The notes beneath the pieces are model-generated. The model had not been told where the DNA came from. It saw only the letters and a program-made list of their open reading frames with translations, and did not search any database. Of a stretch of DNA of 64,000 nt, positions 46,066 to 57,500 are shown piece by piece. Position numbers and translations under genes: made by a program. Numbering within the stretch: position 1 is the first letter of the stretch; each line of letters opens with the position of its first letter. This stretch comes from Maribacter orientalis. Lineage in GTDB: Bacteria; Bacteroidota; Bacteroidia; Flavobacteriales; Flavobacteriaceae. The stretch lies in assembly GCF_900109345.1 (NCBI RefSeq), contig NZ_FNZN01000004.1, positions 248,001 to 312,000 of the forward strand, written 5' to 3'.

Positions 46066-47102
46066 ATGCCAGAAGAAAGTATCGATCATATAGATTTTAT
46101 AAAATTAAACGAAAAAGCCATTTCCCAGCCTTTGGTGTCCCATATCTACACGGCTGATCCATCGGCACATTATTTTAACGGAAAAATATACATATACCCC
46201 TCCCATGATGTAGATGCAGGAGAAGCCTTTGATGATTTGGGGAGCCATTTTGCCATGGAAGATTATCATGTTATTTCAATGGATTCCATTAATTCCGAAG
46301 CAGTGGATCATGGTGTTGCTTTACATGTTGATAACGTATCCTGGGCTGAAAAACAGATGTGGGCCCCAGATGCAGCACATAAGAACGGAAAATATTATCT
46401 GTTCTTTCCTGCAAAGGCATATGATGGTATATTTAGGATAGGTGTTGCCGTGAGTGATAATCCCGTCGGGCCCTTCCAGCCACAACCAAAAGCCATTAAT
46501 AATAGTTTTTCAATTGATCCTGCCGTTTTTGAAGATGAGGACGGTAGCTATTATATGTATTTTGGCGGACTTTGGGGAGGACAATTACAACGATGGCGAA
46601 AAGGAACTTTTAATGCTGAATCTCCTGATAGCCCCACTGCACATATTCCGAAAGATGTTGAACCCGCATTATGCCCTTCATAGCAAAAATGACCGATGAC
46701 CTTTTAGAATTTGCCGAAGCCCCGAAGGAAATAGAAATCTTAGACGAAAATGGCGAATTACTATTAGCCGGGGATACTGATCGTCGTTTTTTTGAGGCTT
46801 CTTGGATGCATAGGTATAAGGAAAAATACTATTTTTCATACTCTACAGGTGATACTCACTTTATCTGTTATGCTATTGGTGATACACCCTATGGTCCCTT
46901 TACCTATGGCGGTAAAATTTTGGAACCTGTTGTTGGTTGGACCTCCCACCACTCCATTTGTAAGGTTGGGGATGCCTGGTATCTATTCTATCACGATAGT
47001 AGCCTATCCAAAGGTGTTACCCATTTAAGATCTGTAAAAGTGACCGAGCTTCACCATCTAGAAGATGGGAGTATTAAAACGATTGCACCGTATTCTAAAT
47101 AA
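46066..47102 (+). pseudogene. GH43 beta-xylosidase/arabinofuranosidase, interrupted by a single frameshift
   Basis: Two frames together make one GH43 enzyme of about 345 residues. Frame 1 (46066-46683) has the catalytic base D31 in YTADPSAHYF, MWAPDAAHKNGKYYLFF and modulator D151 in SIDPAVFEDEDG. It runs to EPALCPS and a TAG. Frame 2 (from about 46670) continues PFIAKMTDDLLEFAE, the acid-glutamate region RRFFEASWMH, FSYSTGDTHF and TSHHSICKVGDAWYLFYHDSSL to 47102. One missing base near 46670 explains it. No signal peptide, so a cytoplasmic enzyme acting on imported oligosaccharides. Either a recent mutation or a sequencing error; nothing else in it has decayed. Confidence 0.88.
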
Positions 47103-47127
47103 TTCCGTTGAAAATTTAGCATTTCAT

Positions 47128-49074
47128 ATGAAAAATTTAAATATTATTTTGAAGGGTTTTATTGTCCTTTTTACTTGCTTCTGTAGTTTTCAAAAACTTA
47201 ACGCCCAAGTGAAACTGCCCCAAATAATAAGGGACAGCATGGTACTGCAGCGCAATAGCCCAATAGAAGTTTGGGGCTGGTCTTCTCCGCAAGAAAAAAT
47301 AACAGTTACATTCAATGAAGAACGGTTAAGCACCATCGCATCTACCGATGGTAATTGGAGTGTGTCATTCAAGAAAATGAAGGAAGGTGGCCCATACTCC
47401 ATGAAAATAAATGGTAAAAATGAAATAACGCTAAAGGATATTTTGATAGGTGATGTTTGGTTATGTGCGGGCCAGTCTAACATGGTACACCAGTTGGATA
47501 TACATGATGTTACCTATGCGGATGAAATTGCCAATACTGACTATCCAGAAATACGGCATTTTAAAATACCGACCCAAACCGATTTGAATGGACCTGATGC
47601 TGATTTCAATGGAGGATCTTGGCAAGCAGCAATCCCAGAAGAAATAAGACCCTTTTCAGCTGTAGCTTATTTCTTTGCGAAACAAATTTATGAAAAGTAT
47701 AAAGTTCCTATCGGACTCATAAATGCCAGTGTAGGTGGTACCCCCATTGAATCGTGGACCAGCGAAAATGGTTTTAAGGAGTTTCCCGAAATTTTGGAAA
47801 CTATAGAAAAGAATAAGGATACCGTTTATGTTAACAGTCGTAATAGGGAAAATAATAGGCCTTATAATATCACCAGCGAACATAGAGATAAAGGGTTGAT
47901 CGGTCCCATAAAATGGTATGAGCCAAATTTTAAACCGAATGACTGGCGCAACATTAGTATTCCGGGATATTGGGAGGATCAAGGAATACGAAATTTAAAT
48001 GGAACGGTTTGGTACCGAAAGGAAATAGAGATCCCGAATGAAATAGACATGCAGGAGGCCACGGTATTTTTAGGAAGAATCGTAGATGCAGATGAACTTT
48101 ACATTAATGGTCAAAAAGTTGGAAACACCACTTATCAATATCCGCAAAGAAGGTATGCCATACCAAAAAATATACTAAAATCGGGTACAAATTTATTTAC
48201 AATAAGAGTCACTAATTACAATGGTAAAGGTGGTTTTGTTCCAGATAAACCCTATTATATATATACCAAAAAAGATACGATAGATCTAATGGGATATTGG
48301 AAGTATAAAGTAGGAGAAGTCTTTGAACCAAAGGCTCCGTCATCATCCGTAAAACCCTTTAACGCTCAAAATGAACCTACGGCACTCTTTAATGCAATGG
48401 TTGCACCCTATACCCAACTTCATCTCAAAGGAATACTTTGGTATCAAGGCGAAAGTAATTCCGGGAAACCGAAAGCGTATTCCAGACTTCTAAAGGCGTT
48501 GATAAATGACTGGCGCAAACAGTTCCACCAACCTACTATTCCCTTCATTTACGCTCAATTACCCAATTTTATGGAAGTTAATTATTCACCGGAGGAAAGT
48601 AATTGGGCGCAACTTAGGCAGTCTCAAATTGAGGGCTTAAAAATACCGAATACCGGCATGACAGTAAATATTGATTTAGGAGAATGGAACGATATTCATC
48701 CGGATAATAAAAAAGACGTGGGAAAGCGACTAGCATTGTCCGCTTTAAAACTTGCCTATAATGAGGATGTAGTTCATTCTGGTCCTTTATATAGCGGGTA
48801 TCAAATCCGTGAAAAAACAATTGAAATCTCTTTTTCAAATATTGGAAATGGATTAGTCTCGAAGGATGGAAACCAGCTGAGCGAATTTGCAATTGCTGGA
48901 GAAGATAAACATTATGTGTGGGCCAAAGCCAAAATAGAAGGTGATAAAATAATAGTCTGGAACGATAAAATTCAAAAACCAAAATACGTACGGTATGCAT
49001 GGGCGGATAATCCAAACAATCCTAATTTATATAACGTAGAAGGCCTACCTGCTTCTCCATTTACCACAGAATAA
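47128..49074 (+). CDS. SASA-family acetylesterase, probable acetyl-xylan side-chain remover
   Basis: This 648-residue protein starts with a signal peptide (about 1-25, ending NAQ). An upstream ATG at 47065 overlaps the GH43 gene and lacks a signal, so 47128 is preferred. The sialate O-acetylesterase (SASA) core is split: the nucleophile S117 is in CAGQSNMVHQL, and GILWYQGESNSG and the late NDIHPDNKKDVG hold the other catalytic blocks. Between them sits a jelly-roll insert (about 270-385, NGTVWYRKEIEIP ... LFTIRVTNYNGKGGF) of the beta-galactosidase type, usual in this subfamily. In a xylan locus it most likely deacetylates xylooligosaccharides. Confidence 0.9.
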   Translation: MKNLNIILKGFIVLFTCFCSFQKLNAQVKLPQIIRDSMVLQRNSPIEVWGWSSPQEKITVTFNEERLSTIASTDGNWSVSFKKMKEGGPYSMKINGKNEITLKDILIGDVWLCAGQSNMVHQLDIHDVTYADEIANTDYPEIRHFKIPTQTDLNGPDADFNGGSWQAAIPEEIRPFSAVAYFFAKQIYEKYKVPIGLINASVGGTPIESWTSENGFKEFPEILETIEKNKDTVYVNSRNRENNRPYNITSEHRDKGLIGPIKWYEPNFKPNDWRNISIPGYWEDQGIRNLNGTVWYRKEIEIPNEIDMQEATVFLGRIVDADELYINGQKVGNTTYQYPQRRYAIPKNILKSGTNLFTIRVTNYNGKGGFVPDKPYYIYTKKDTIDLMGYWKYKVGEVFEPKAPSSSVKPFNAQNEPTALFNAMVAPYTQLHLKGILWYQGESNSGKPKAYSRLLKALINDWRKQFHQPTIPFIYAQLPNFMEVNYSPEESNWAQLRQSQIEGLKIPNTGMTVNIDLGEWNDIHPDNKKDVGKRLALSALKLAYNEDVVHSGPLYSGYQIREKTIEISFSNIGNGLVSKDGNQLSEFAIAGEDKHYVWAKAKIEGDKIIVWNDKIQKPKYVRYAWADNPNNPNLYNVEGLPASPFTTE

Positions 49075-49671
49075 ATCTTAAGATCGATGGTATTCAATAA
49101 ATTAGTTTTTCTATTTATTATTTGATCTGTGCTCAATAAGATTTGCTTATATTAATGTATTGTCAGTGAATGCCCCCCTTTTTTAATGTACTGTTTTATG
49201 GTAAGTTCACATATATTTTTGGTTCAAAATTCTTAATGATTTCGGGAATTCTTCTTTCCTGTAAATTTTCAAGCATCCGAGACACTTATATATCTTTTCT
49301 GCCAATAAGAATTAGGGGAAATTAGAATAAGGATTGGCTAAATATTCAATGGAATCTACCTCATTTGCATGGGTCATCTTCCCCACATTTCTTGGGTATG
49401 GTACGGAATTCCCTAGTAGCTACCCCTTATAATCCTACTTTTTTTTAATACCCATTTATAATTGGAGTACTACTTTTTGGGCAACATATTATTATGTATT
49501 AACGGTAGTGACTATTATCGGAAGAGTATCTTTTTTAACTATTGTACTTTTCAAATCGCCATCCCTTTATTATGATTACTATAGTTACTTTTATCTCAAC
49601 CATAGAATTTATTAAACCCCTTTTTTAGGGTATCATATGATAGATTACCAGTTTTTTATTAAAGATTTGGG
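49075..49671. other. gene-free 597 bases between the esterase and regulator genes
   Basis: The two flanking genes converge here. Near 49087 an ATG starts a signal-like MVFNKLVFLFII that stops at once, perhaps a trace of a lost gene. No clear terminator hairpin or homology was recognised. Confidence 0.45.
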
Positions 49672-52600
49672 TTATTCACTTTTCAAATCCGTAGGTAAAA
49701 CACCAAAACGTTCCTTAAAACATTTCGAAAAATAGGAAGGTGAAGAAAAACCAACAAAGTCGCAGATTACCCCAATGGAATGATCGGTATTTTCAATAAG
49801 CTCCTTCGCCTTTTCCAGTCTTATTTTACGAATCAATTCATTGGCGCTTATTCCTGTCAATGCCTTTATCTTTCTATAGAGTTGACTCCTGCTCAAGTAA
49901 AAATCTATGGCCAATTTTTCAACATTTAAATTTGGCTCACTTATATTTTTATTGATATGGCCAATAATGTTTAAGATAAATTGTTGGTCTAGAGAACTCA
50001 CGTCAGACTCAAGAAGTTCATTATATTCTTCCCCTAGATATTTAGAAAATAGTAGTGTTCTATTGCTAATTAATTGGTTGATATGCGATTTTATGACCTT
50101 CATATCAAAAGGTTTGTTCATATAGACATCAGCACCAGATTCAAGTCCATCTACCCAATCGTCTGCCGTTGCTTTTGCGGTTAACATAAGTACGGGAATA
50201 TGGCTGGTACGTAAATCTTTCTTTATCTTTTGGCAAAATTCTATACCGTTCATGACCGGCATCAAAATATCGGTTATAATTACATCAGGAATACTTTTGA
50301 ACGCGGCCTCAAGCCCCATTTGTCCATTTTCGGCCAGCACGATTTTAAAATCCTTTTTCAATTCTTCCTTAATATAAATTGAGAGTTCTATATTATCCTC
50401 AACAATCAATACCGTTTTTTTAAGCTCCTGAGCTTCATTCAATATTTTGTCCACATTAATCTGTGCAACCTTTTCTGAAGGTTGTATTAATTCAGCTTCA
50501 GCAATTTCCAAGGTACTTTTATCCATAATACCTTGCTGGGTATTAATCATGGGAATCAAAACTTTAAATTTAGTACCGACCCCTATTTCACTTTCCACCT
50601 CAATTTCACCTTGATGAAGATCCACAAAGCTACGCACCACCTCAAGGCCAATGCCGGTACCTCCGAAATACTGTTGGTCAAGTTCTTTAATTTGATAGAA
50701 CCTGTCAAAAATCTTGGTTAACTCTCCCGGATCTATACCTTTTCCAGTATCCTCAATAGTTAGTTCCAGGGCATCTATAGGTCGGCCGTTCTGGATAAGC
50801 TTAAAATGATAGGCTTCTTTAACTGACAGTGTTATCGTAATAATACCATTGGTAGGTGTACTTTTAAAGGCGTTAGAAAGTATGTTGAATATAATTTTTT
50901 CAAGTTTATTCCTATCCGCCGATACATGAATACAATCAAATTCTTTCTCCAAGGAAAGCGCTATATTCCGTTGCTGTGCTTCTTCGTAATAATGGCCCAT
51001 AATATCATCCACCAAGACAACCACATCAAAAAATGTTACAACTAGCGGTATTTCATTGAATTGTAGTTTTCTAAAATCCATTAGCTCATCAATCAAACGC
51101 TTTAGACGGTTAGCATTCTTATGGATGATGCCATGCTTTTTCTTGATGTTTTCGGGTAAGGAGTGCTCATTCAGGATATCCTCGAGCGGACTTAAAATTA
51201 ATGTGAGGGGTGTTCTAAATTCATGTGATATATTGGTGAAAAACTGAATTTTTTTAGTGTTCAAAACCTCTTCTTGCAGGTATTTTTCACGTTCCTGTAA
51301 AATCAGGCGTTTTGATTTCAACCTTGCATCCAAAAATTGAAAAATAACGTAAGCCAATGTCAACGTAATGAGTATATATAATAAAATTGCCCAATTAGTA
51401 CCCCACCATGGTCGCAATATGGTAATATCCAAGGCGGCAAAATTCGTATTCCATACGCCATCACTATTTGCTGCCTTTACCTTGAAGGTATAATCACCGG
51501 CGGGCAGGTTTGTATAGGTAGCATTTCTTGTGCTTTGGACGTAATTCCAATCATTTTCAAAACCATCCAAATAATAGGCATACGAAATTTCCTCTGGCCT
51601 AGTAAAATCTATGGGAGCATAGTCTATGGTAAAAACGGACTGTTCATGGTTCAAAGTAATTTGTTCTGTTTGCGAAAGTACCTTGGTTAAAGGTGTATTT
51701 TTTTGACCTGGTACTACACTTTTGTTAAACAGTTTTAAATCTGAAAGATACACGTCGGATGTGTTGCTATTAAGAGGTAGTTCATTGGGATCAAAGTAAT
51801 TGATACCTTCATAAGAACCGAAAAAAAGTGCTCCTTTTTCACTTTTATAGGCTGCATTATTATTGAAATCATTGGTTAAAAGCCCATCGTTGATAGAAAA
51901 ATTTGAAACCGTACCTGTCAATTGATTTATTTTGGATATACCATTGTTTCCAGCAACCCAAAGATTGCCAACTTCATCCTCAATAATAGAGGAAACGGTG
52001 ACCTTATTAAATCCTTCAACATTCACCCAGGTAAAGGAGTCTTTACGCATATCATATTTAAAAAGTCCTGTGCCGTCAGTTCCAATCCAAATATTCTTTT
52101 TTGAATCTTCATAAATCTGTAAAACGAGGCCGGTGTATTGTTGATCCCGTTGCTGGCCTTTCCTTAAACGTTGGGTCAAGGACTCTATTTTTAAATCGTT
52201 TTTAGTCTTGGTCAACCTGAACAATCCCGCATTACCGCCGATCCATATAGTGTCTTCGCTATCTACATAAACAGTCCGGACATCACTGTAGGCGATTTTG
52301 TTAACTATAAAAGGTGTATTTGAATAGGAAGTGATTTTTTTTGAAGTTGGATCAAAAGAATATAGGCCACTTGAAAATGTTCCTATCCACAATATCCCAT
52401 CTGCATCCTCTGAGAAACTTAGTATCCTATTCGTTTCGAGTGCTCCATTGGTATTGTCCATGGAATAATTAATAAATTGGCGACTCCCTTTTTGCAAAAA
52501 GTAAATGCCAAAATTCCAAGTTCCTACCCACATATTCCCCTTACTATCCTTATATACGGTTTGTACATCAGAAGCATCCAAACCTTTTGCAATAGGATTA

Positions 52601-53841
52601 TTGCTATCCAAAAGGTGCGTAAAGGTTTTCAGGTTCATGTCGTATACATCAACACCACCACCATCCATACCAATCCATAGTCTTCCTTGATCATCCTCCG
52701 AAATTGCCGTAACGGAATTTGCTTGTAGAGAATTTACATAGTTGCTTTTACTTTCAATATCCAGAAATTTGTCATAAAAGGCATCGTAAAGACCTATTCC
52801 ATTATTATAATAGGAAACCCAAATCCGATTTTTATTATCCAAAAATAAATCCCAGATGGAATTGGATTTCAAATCGCCTTCCTCGAAATTTTGATTTAAA
52901 TAATGGTTAATGACTATACCCTTTCGATTCATTTCAAACATGCCCGCATTTTCTGTACCACATAAAATGGTATTTCTTGGGGTTTCCGATAGGCTCATTA
53001 TCCGCTTTTCCGTAATCTTAATCGTTTCCAATTGATAGCGACCGTTTTCATTACCGTCAATTTTAATAATCCCATCTTGTGTAGTACCGATCCAAACGGA
53101 ACCTTTTGAATCTACTTGCATCGTTTCGATGGATGAAGAGATTTCGGGTTCACCACTTTGTGTTTTAAAACTTATAGGATGTGCGTATTCATTGCTTACA
53201 TGTTCAAGTTCCATAACCCCCTTATTGCTTCCAATAAGGATTCTGTTGTCAAAATCCGCAAGCGCATTTATAAGTAAATAACCTACATTTTCAACACCCC
53301 TAATTGGAATGGTAGTGGCTTTAAACGTTTTCGGGTCTATCCTAAAAAGGCCTTTTTGATGTGTTCCAATAATTATTGAGCCATCTTTCGCTTCCATAAT
53401 CGCATGAACAGAAATAATCGTCTTATATCCATTTTCCGGTACCAGTTCAATATGCTTGAAATTATCTAGATCTCTATTATATAAATCCAGCCCCACTTGC
53501 GTCCCTATCCAGAGATTATTTTTAGAATCAACAAAGGTGGTGTGTATGAGGGAGTTGCTGATACTCGTACTATCCGACCCATTAAACTGATAGGAAATAT
53601 AATCGATACCATTATATTTATTCAATCCCAACCCGTTTGTTCCCATCCAAATAAATCCTTGCTCATCTTGGGAGATGGAGGATACCGCACGTTGGGTAGT
53701 ACTATTTTTTAAAGTTTCGAACTTATATTTTGGAAATGAAGTTTCCTGAGAAAATAGCAAAGCCTGACAAAAAATTAACATTCCGGCCAGAGCGCGCTTA
53801 ACTTTTAAATTTGAACACTTAATAAAAAGGAAGAGTTTCAT
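49672..53841 (-). CDS. hybrid two-component system regulator (HTCS) of the xylan locus
   Basis: This 1389-residue one-protein system has a signal/anchor (about 1-30), fourteen-blade-type Reg_prop propellers (about 40-710; repeated WIGT/LWIG strands such as GFIWMGTNGLG and NLWIGTQVGLD), a Y_Y_Y domain (about 715-810), a membrane span (WAILLYILITLTLAYVIF), HisKA with H873 (FTNISHEFRTPLTL), HATPase (DTGKGIDPGE, FGGTGIGLEVV), a receiver with D1191 (VIITDILMPVMNG) and a C-terminal AraC DNA-binding domain (LSRSQLYRKIKALTG, VGFSSPSYFSKCFKERFG). It would sense xylooligosaccharides in the periplasm and activate the divergent susC operon and probably the convergent xylanase operon. Confidence 0.95.
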   Translation of the reverse strand: MKLFLFIKCSNLKVKRALAGMLIFCQALLFSQETSFPKYKFETLKNSTTQRAVSSISQDEQGFIWMGTNGLGLNKYNGIDYISYQFNGSDSTSISNSLIHTTFVDSKNNLWIGTQVGLDLYNRDLDNFKHIELVPENGYKTIISVHAIMEAKDGSIIIGTHQKGLFRIDPKTFKATTIPIRGVENVGYLLINALADFDNRILIGSNKGVMELEHVSNEYAHPISFKTQSGEPEISSSIETMQVDSKGSVWIGTTQDGIIKIDGNENGRYQLETIKITEKRIMSLSETPRNTILCGTENAGMFEMNRKGIVINHYLNQNFEEGDLKSNSIWDLFLDNKNRIWVSYYNNGIGLYDAFYDKFLDIESKSNYVNSLQANSVTAISEDDQGRLWIGMDGGGVDVYDMNLKTFTHLLDSNNPIAKGLDASDVQTVYKDSKGNMWVGTWNFGIYFLQKGSRQFINYSMDNTNGALETNRILSFSEDADGILWIGTFSSGLYSFDPTSKKITSYSNTPFIVNKIAYSDVRTVYVDSEDTIWIGGNAGLFRLTKTKNDLKIESLTQRLRKGQQRDQQYTGLVLQIYEDSKKNIWIGTDGTGLFKYDMRKDSFTWVNVEGFNKVTVSSIIEDEVGNLWVAGNNGISKINQLTGTVSNFSINDGLLTNDFNNNAAYKSEKGALFFGSYEGINYFDPNELPLNSNTSDVYLSDLKLFNKSVVPGQKNTPLTKVLSQTEQITLNHEQSVFTIDYAPIDFTRPEEISYAYYLDGFENDWNYVQSTRNATYTNLPAGDYTFKVKAANSDGVWNTNFAALDITILRPWWGTNWAILLYILITLTLAYVIFQFLDARLKSKRLILQEREKYLQEEVLNTKKIQFFTNISHEFRTPLTLILSPLEDILNEHSLPENIKKKHGIIHKNANRLKRLIDELMDFRKLQFNEIPLVVTFFDVVVLVDDIMGHYYEEAQQRNIALSLEKEFDCIHVSADRNKLEKIIFNILSNAFKSTPTNGIITITLSVKEAYHFKLIQNGRPIDALELTIEDTGKGIDPGELTKIFDRFYQIKELDQQYFGGTGIGLEVVRSFVDLHQGEIEVESEIGVGTKFKVLIPMINTQQGIMDKSTLEIAEAELIQPSEKVAQINVDKILNEAQELKKTVLIVEDNIELSIYIKEELKKDFKIVLAENGQMGLEAAFKSIPDVIITDILMPVMNGIEFCQKIKKDLRTSHIPVLMLTAKATADDWVDGLESGADVYMNKPFDMKVIKSHINQLISNRTLLFSKYLGEEYNELLESDVSSLDQQFILNIIGHINKNISEPNLNVEKLAIDFYLSRSQLYRKIKALTGISANELIRKIRLEKAKELIENTDHSIGVICDFVGFSSPSYFSKCFKERFGVLPTDLKSE

Positions 53842-54546
53842 CTTAAGTAGGAAATTATTTTTAAAAAATATAGTTTCAGGACTATTAAACTATCATGACA
53901 CATACCATAGACTCCGAACTTCACCTGAAATCCGTTCAAGATCGATTTAATTGTGTGGGTGTATATAATGTGCATTATTTATAATATGTCAAAAAAAAGC
54001 ATTTAAATAGACTATTGCATAAAATAAACCCTCCAAATTTTTAAATGCTTCAAAAGTTATACTACTAAGCACTAAAATTGATACTCTCCTAATCAGTAAC
54101 ATAGTAAGTTTGGAATGCTATAATTAAGAATAATAAAACTTTTTAACCCAACCATTGCTAGACTAGCATTAGTATTCAGAAAAGTTGGAATTCCTTAGCA
54201 CATTTCACCACTAGGTTACCTAACAAGTAACAAAAATTTAAACGAGTACAGTTTTTTGGTACAGATAAAATTTCATCCAAATGAAAAAATATCCTTTTAA
54301 GTCCAGAAAGATGTACTGCAAATTTAGGGATAACATGATGTAAACTAAATATCTGAAATTTTAAAAATGAACAATAGAACCTCAACTCGAATAACGCTAG
54401 TCCATGTATTAAAACAAACCTAAAAACTAATGTATTTCACAGTACCAGATTAATTGTATACCAAATATTTTGCTCTGTTGAAATTTTCCAAAAAAAAACA
54501 GCATTCAAATAATCAGTTGCTTACCACACTTTTGAAACTAACTTTT
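53842..54546. other. 705-base divergent control region between HTCS and susC
   Basis: This A+T-rich gap must carry promoters and HTCS sites for the susC operon. A TAAGTTTG (54105-54112) with TTG 24 bases upstream (54078-54080) is a possible but imperfect promoter, over 400 bases from the susC start. An upstream TTG start at 54454 for susC is unlikely. No small gene or repeat was recognised. Confidence 0.5.
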
Positions 54547-57500
54547 ATGAAAAAAAAATTATTACTTAAAATTGGATACCTAAAGAATTTCGGATTTTCC
54601 ATTATTATGCTCTTATTCATAATGAATGTCAACGCACAAACCAGCGTTTCTGGAACAATTTCAGATGAAGATGCCCCTATCCCAGCTGCGAACGTAGTCT
54701 TAAAGGGTACTTCTAATGGAACCGCTGCTGATTTTGACGGTAATTATCAAATTCAAAATGTACCTGCCAACGGTGTATTAATCTTTAGCTCGATAGGGTA
54801 TAAGACGAAGGAAATTGCCGTAAATGGACAAACACAAATCAATGTTTCATTAGAATTTGATATTTCATCATTAGATGAAGTAGTGGTAATCGGCTATGGT
54901 TCCTTGAAAAGGACTGATTTAACAGGTGCCGTAACCTCAATTTCAGCAGAATCAATTGAGCAATCCGTTCCAACCTCTATCGATCAAGTATTACAAGGTC
55001 GGGCAGCTGGGGTGCAATTACAGCAAAATAGTGGTGCACCTGGTGGTAGTTCGTCTATACGAATTAGAGGTGTAAGTTCCTTAACTGGATCTAACGAACC
55101 AATTTTCGTAATAGATGGCGTAATTATAGACAACACTACAGGTTCCGGATCACAAAATGCACTTTCGGCCATTAACCCCTCAGATATTGTTTCCCTTGAT
55201 GTGTTGAAGGATGCGTCGGCTACCGCGATATATGGATCAAGAGCGGCAAACGGCGTAATCATCGTTACTACAAAAAGAGGTAAAAAAGGAGAGTCTACCA
55301 TTAACCTGGACTCTTATATTGGATGGCAAGAAATACCTACCAAATTAAACCTACTAAACCTACAGGAATATGCAATTCACAAAAACACAAGATCTGATCT
55401 TGGTATCGTTCAACGAGACCCAGATTTCGTTAGGACAGATTTATTAGGAGAAGGCACTGATTGGCAGGATGCCCTGTTCAATAGAGCATTTATGCAAAGC
55501 CATAACCTATCAATCTCCGGAGGAAGCGAAAAAAGCACTTATTCTATGGGTATTGGTTATCTGGACCAAGAAGGTATTGCATTTGGATCTAGTTTTGAGA
55601 GATTTAACCTTAGAGGAGTGGTTGATACACAAGTGAAAGAATATTTAAAAGTGGGAATCAATTTTGCTTTTAACAATTCAAAGCAAACCACTACGGTATC
55701 AGATGGTTCACTTATATCCATAGCTTTAAGACAGACACCTAATGTAGCGATTAGAAATGCTGACGGTTCCTTTGATGGTCCGGCTACGAACGAATTTGTT
55801 CAAAATAATCCGATAGGCTTAGCAAGTATTAGAGATAATCGTAATGAAACGGCTGGTTTAAGAGCAAACACTTTTGCTGAATTAAGCATTTTCAAAGGGT
55901 TAAAATTTAAAACGCAATACGCTATTGATTATGGATTTTCTAATGCCTATACCTTCAACCCTTCATACACCTTTGGAGCGTTGCAAAATGATATTAGGGA
56001 AGGAACAAGAACCAAGGCCTACAGTAAATACTATAATATCTCTAATTTACTTTCCTATGACAATACCTTCGGAAAAAGTACCATCAATGGCATTTTAGGA
56101 CAGGAATATCAGGAAAGTAGTTTTGAAAATCTTTTTGGTTATCGATCTGGGTACTTAACAAATACAGCTACTGACCTTAATTTAGGTGATGCTACTACCG
56201 CTAGGAATAATAATGCTAGATTCAGCAATTCTATAAGTTCATATTTTGGTAGGGCATTTTATTCTTTTGATGATAAATATTTACTAACCACTACCTTACG
56301 TTACGATGGCTCTTCACGCTTTGCCAAAGAGAATAGATGGGGTTGGTTCCCATCTGCGGCATTGGCATGGAAAATTTCTAACGAGAATTTTTTAAAGGAC
56401 AATACCACTGTAAATAATTTGAAATTACGGGTCGGCTGGGGTGCAGTCGGTAACCAAAGTGTACCTAATTACGCTTTCACATCTTTATACGGTGCTTCGG
56501 CAACCAATCAAGGAACCGGATTGTTACCTTCTAACACGGCAAACCCAGAATTAAAATGGGAAACTACCTATTCTAGTAATTTAGGTTTGGATATCGGTTT
56601 GTTTAATAATCGCGTAGAACTTATAGCCGATATCTATTATAAAAAGACACAAGATTTATTACTGCAACTACCATTACCGGCGTATGCAGGAAGCAGTGGT
56701 GTCGGAGCCACAGCAGCACCAACGGTTAATATAGGTTCCTTAGAAAACAAAGGTCTCGAACTAACTTTAAATACGGTAAACGCAGACACCAAGGATTTTC
56801 TTTGGCGATCTAATTTTGTTTTTTCAATGAACCGAAACAAAGTTTTGTCCCTAAATTCTGAAACAGGCATTTTAGATGAAACATTACGTGAAGGATCCGA
56901 AACAACTATTGTGACCCGTACCGCAGTTGGGCAACCTATAGGCCAGTTTTATGGCTATAAGGTAATCGGCCGTTTTGAGAACGCAACAGACTTTTACTAT
57001 CGAAATGAAAATGGAGAAATAGTACCGACACCCTTGCCCAGTGACGTTAATACCATTGGTGAAAACGCCACTTGGATCGGCGATTACAAATTCGCGGACA
57101 TAAATAATGATGGCGTCATCAATGAACAGGATAGAACTTACATTGGAAATCCTTCTCCGGACTTTACGTTTGGTATAGGGAACACCTTTTCATACCAAGG
57201 TCTTGATATGACTATATTTTTATCTGGATCTTACGGTAATGAAGTGGTAAACTATCAAAGACGTTTTCTCGAAAACCCACGTGGTAATACCAACCTATTG
57301 AATTCGGCCCTAGGATATGCTGAATTGGCTTTGATCAATCCAAATGGTCCAAACGACTACAGGAACGTAGAGATAGTTGGTGGTGATAAATACATGCCAA
57401 GAATAGCCGCTTCCTCCGCTTCTTCTACATCCAACTTTAGATACAGCGATAGGTTTGTGGAAGATGGATCTTACCTAAGGATCCAAAACATATCCTTAGG

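Noticed and set aside
54454..54546. TTG-initiated N-terminal extension of SusC
   Set aside because: It would place 31 residues before a perfect signal peptide; the ATG at 54547 is the natural start.
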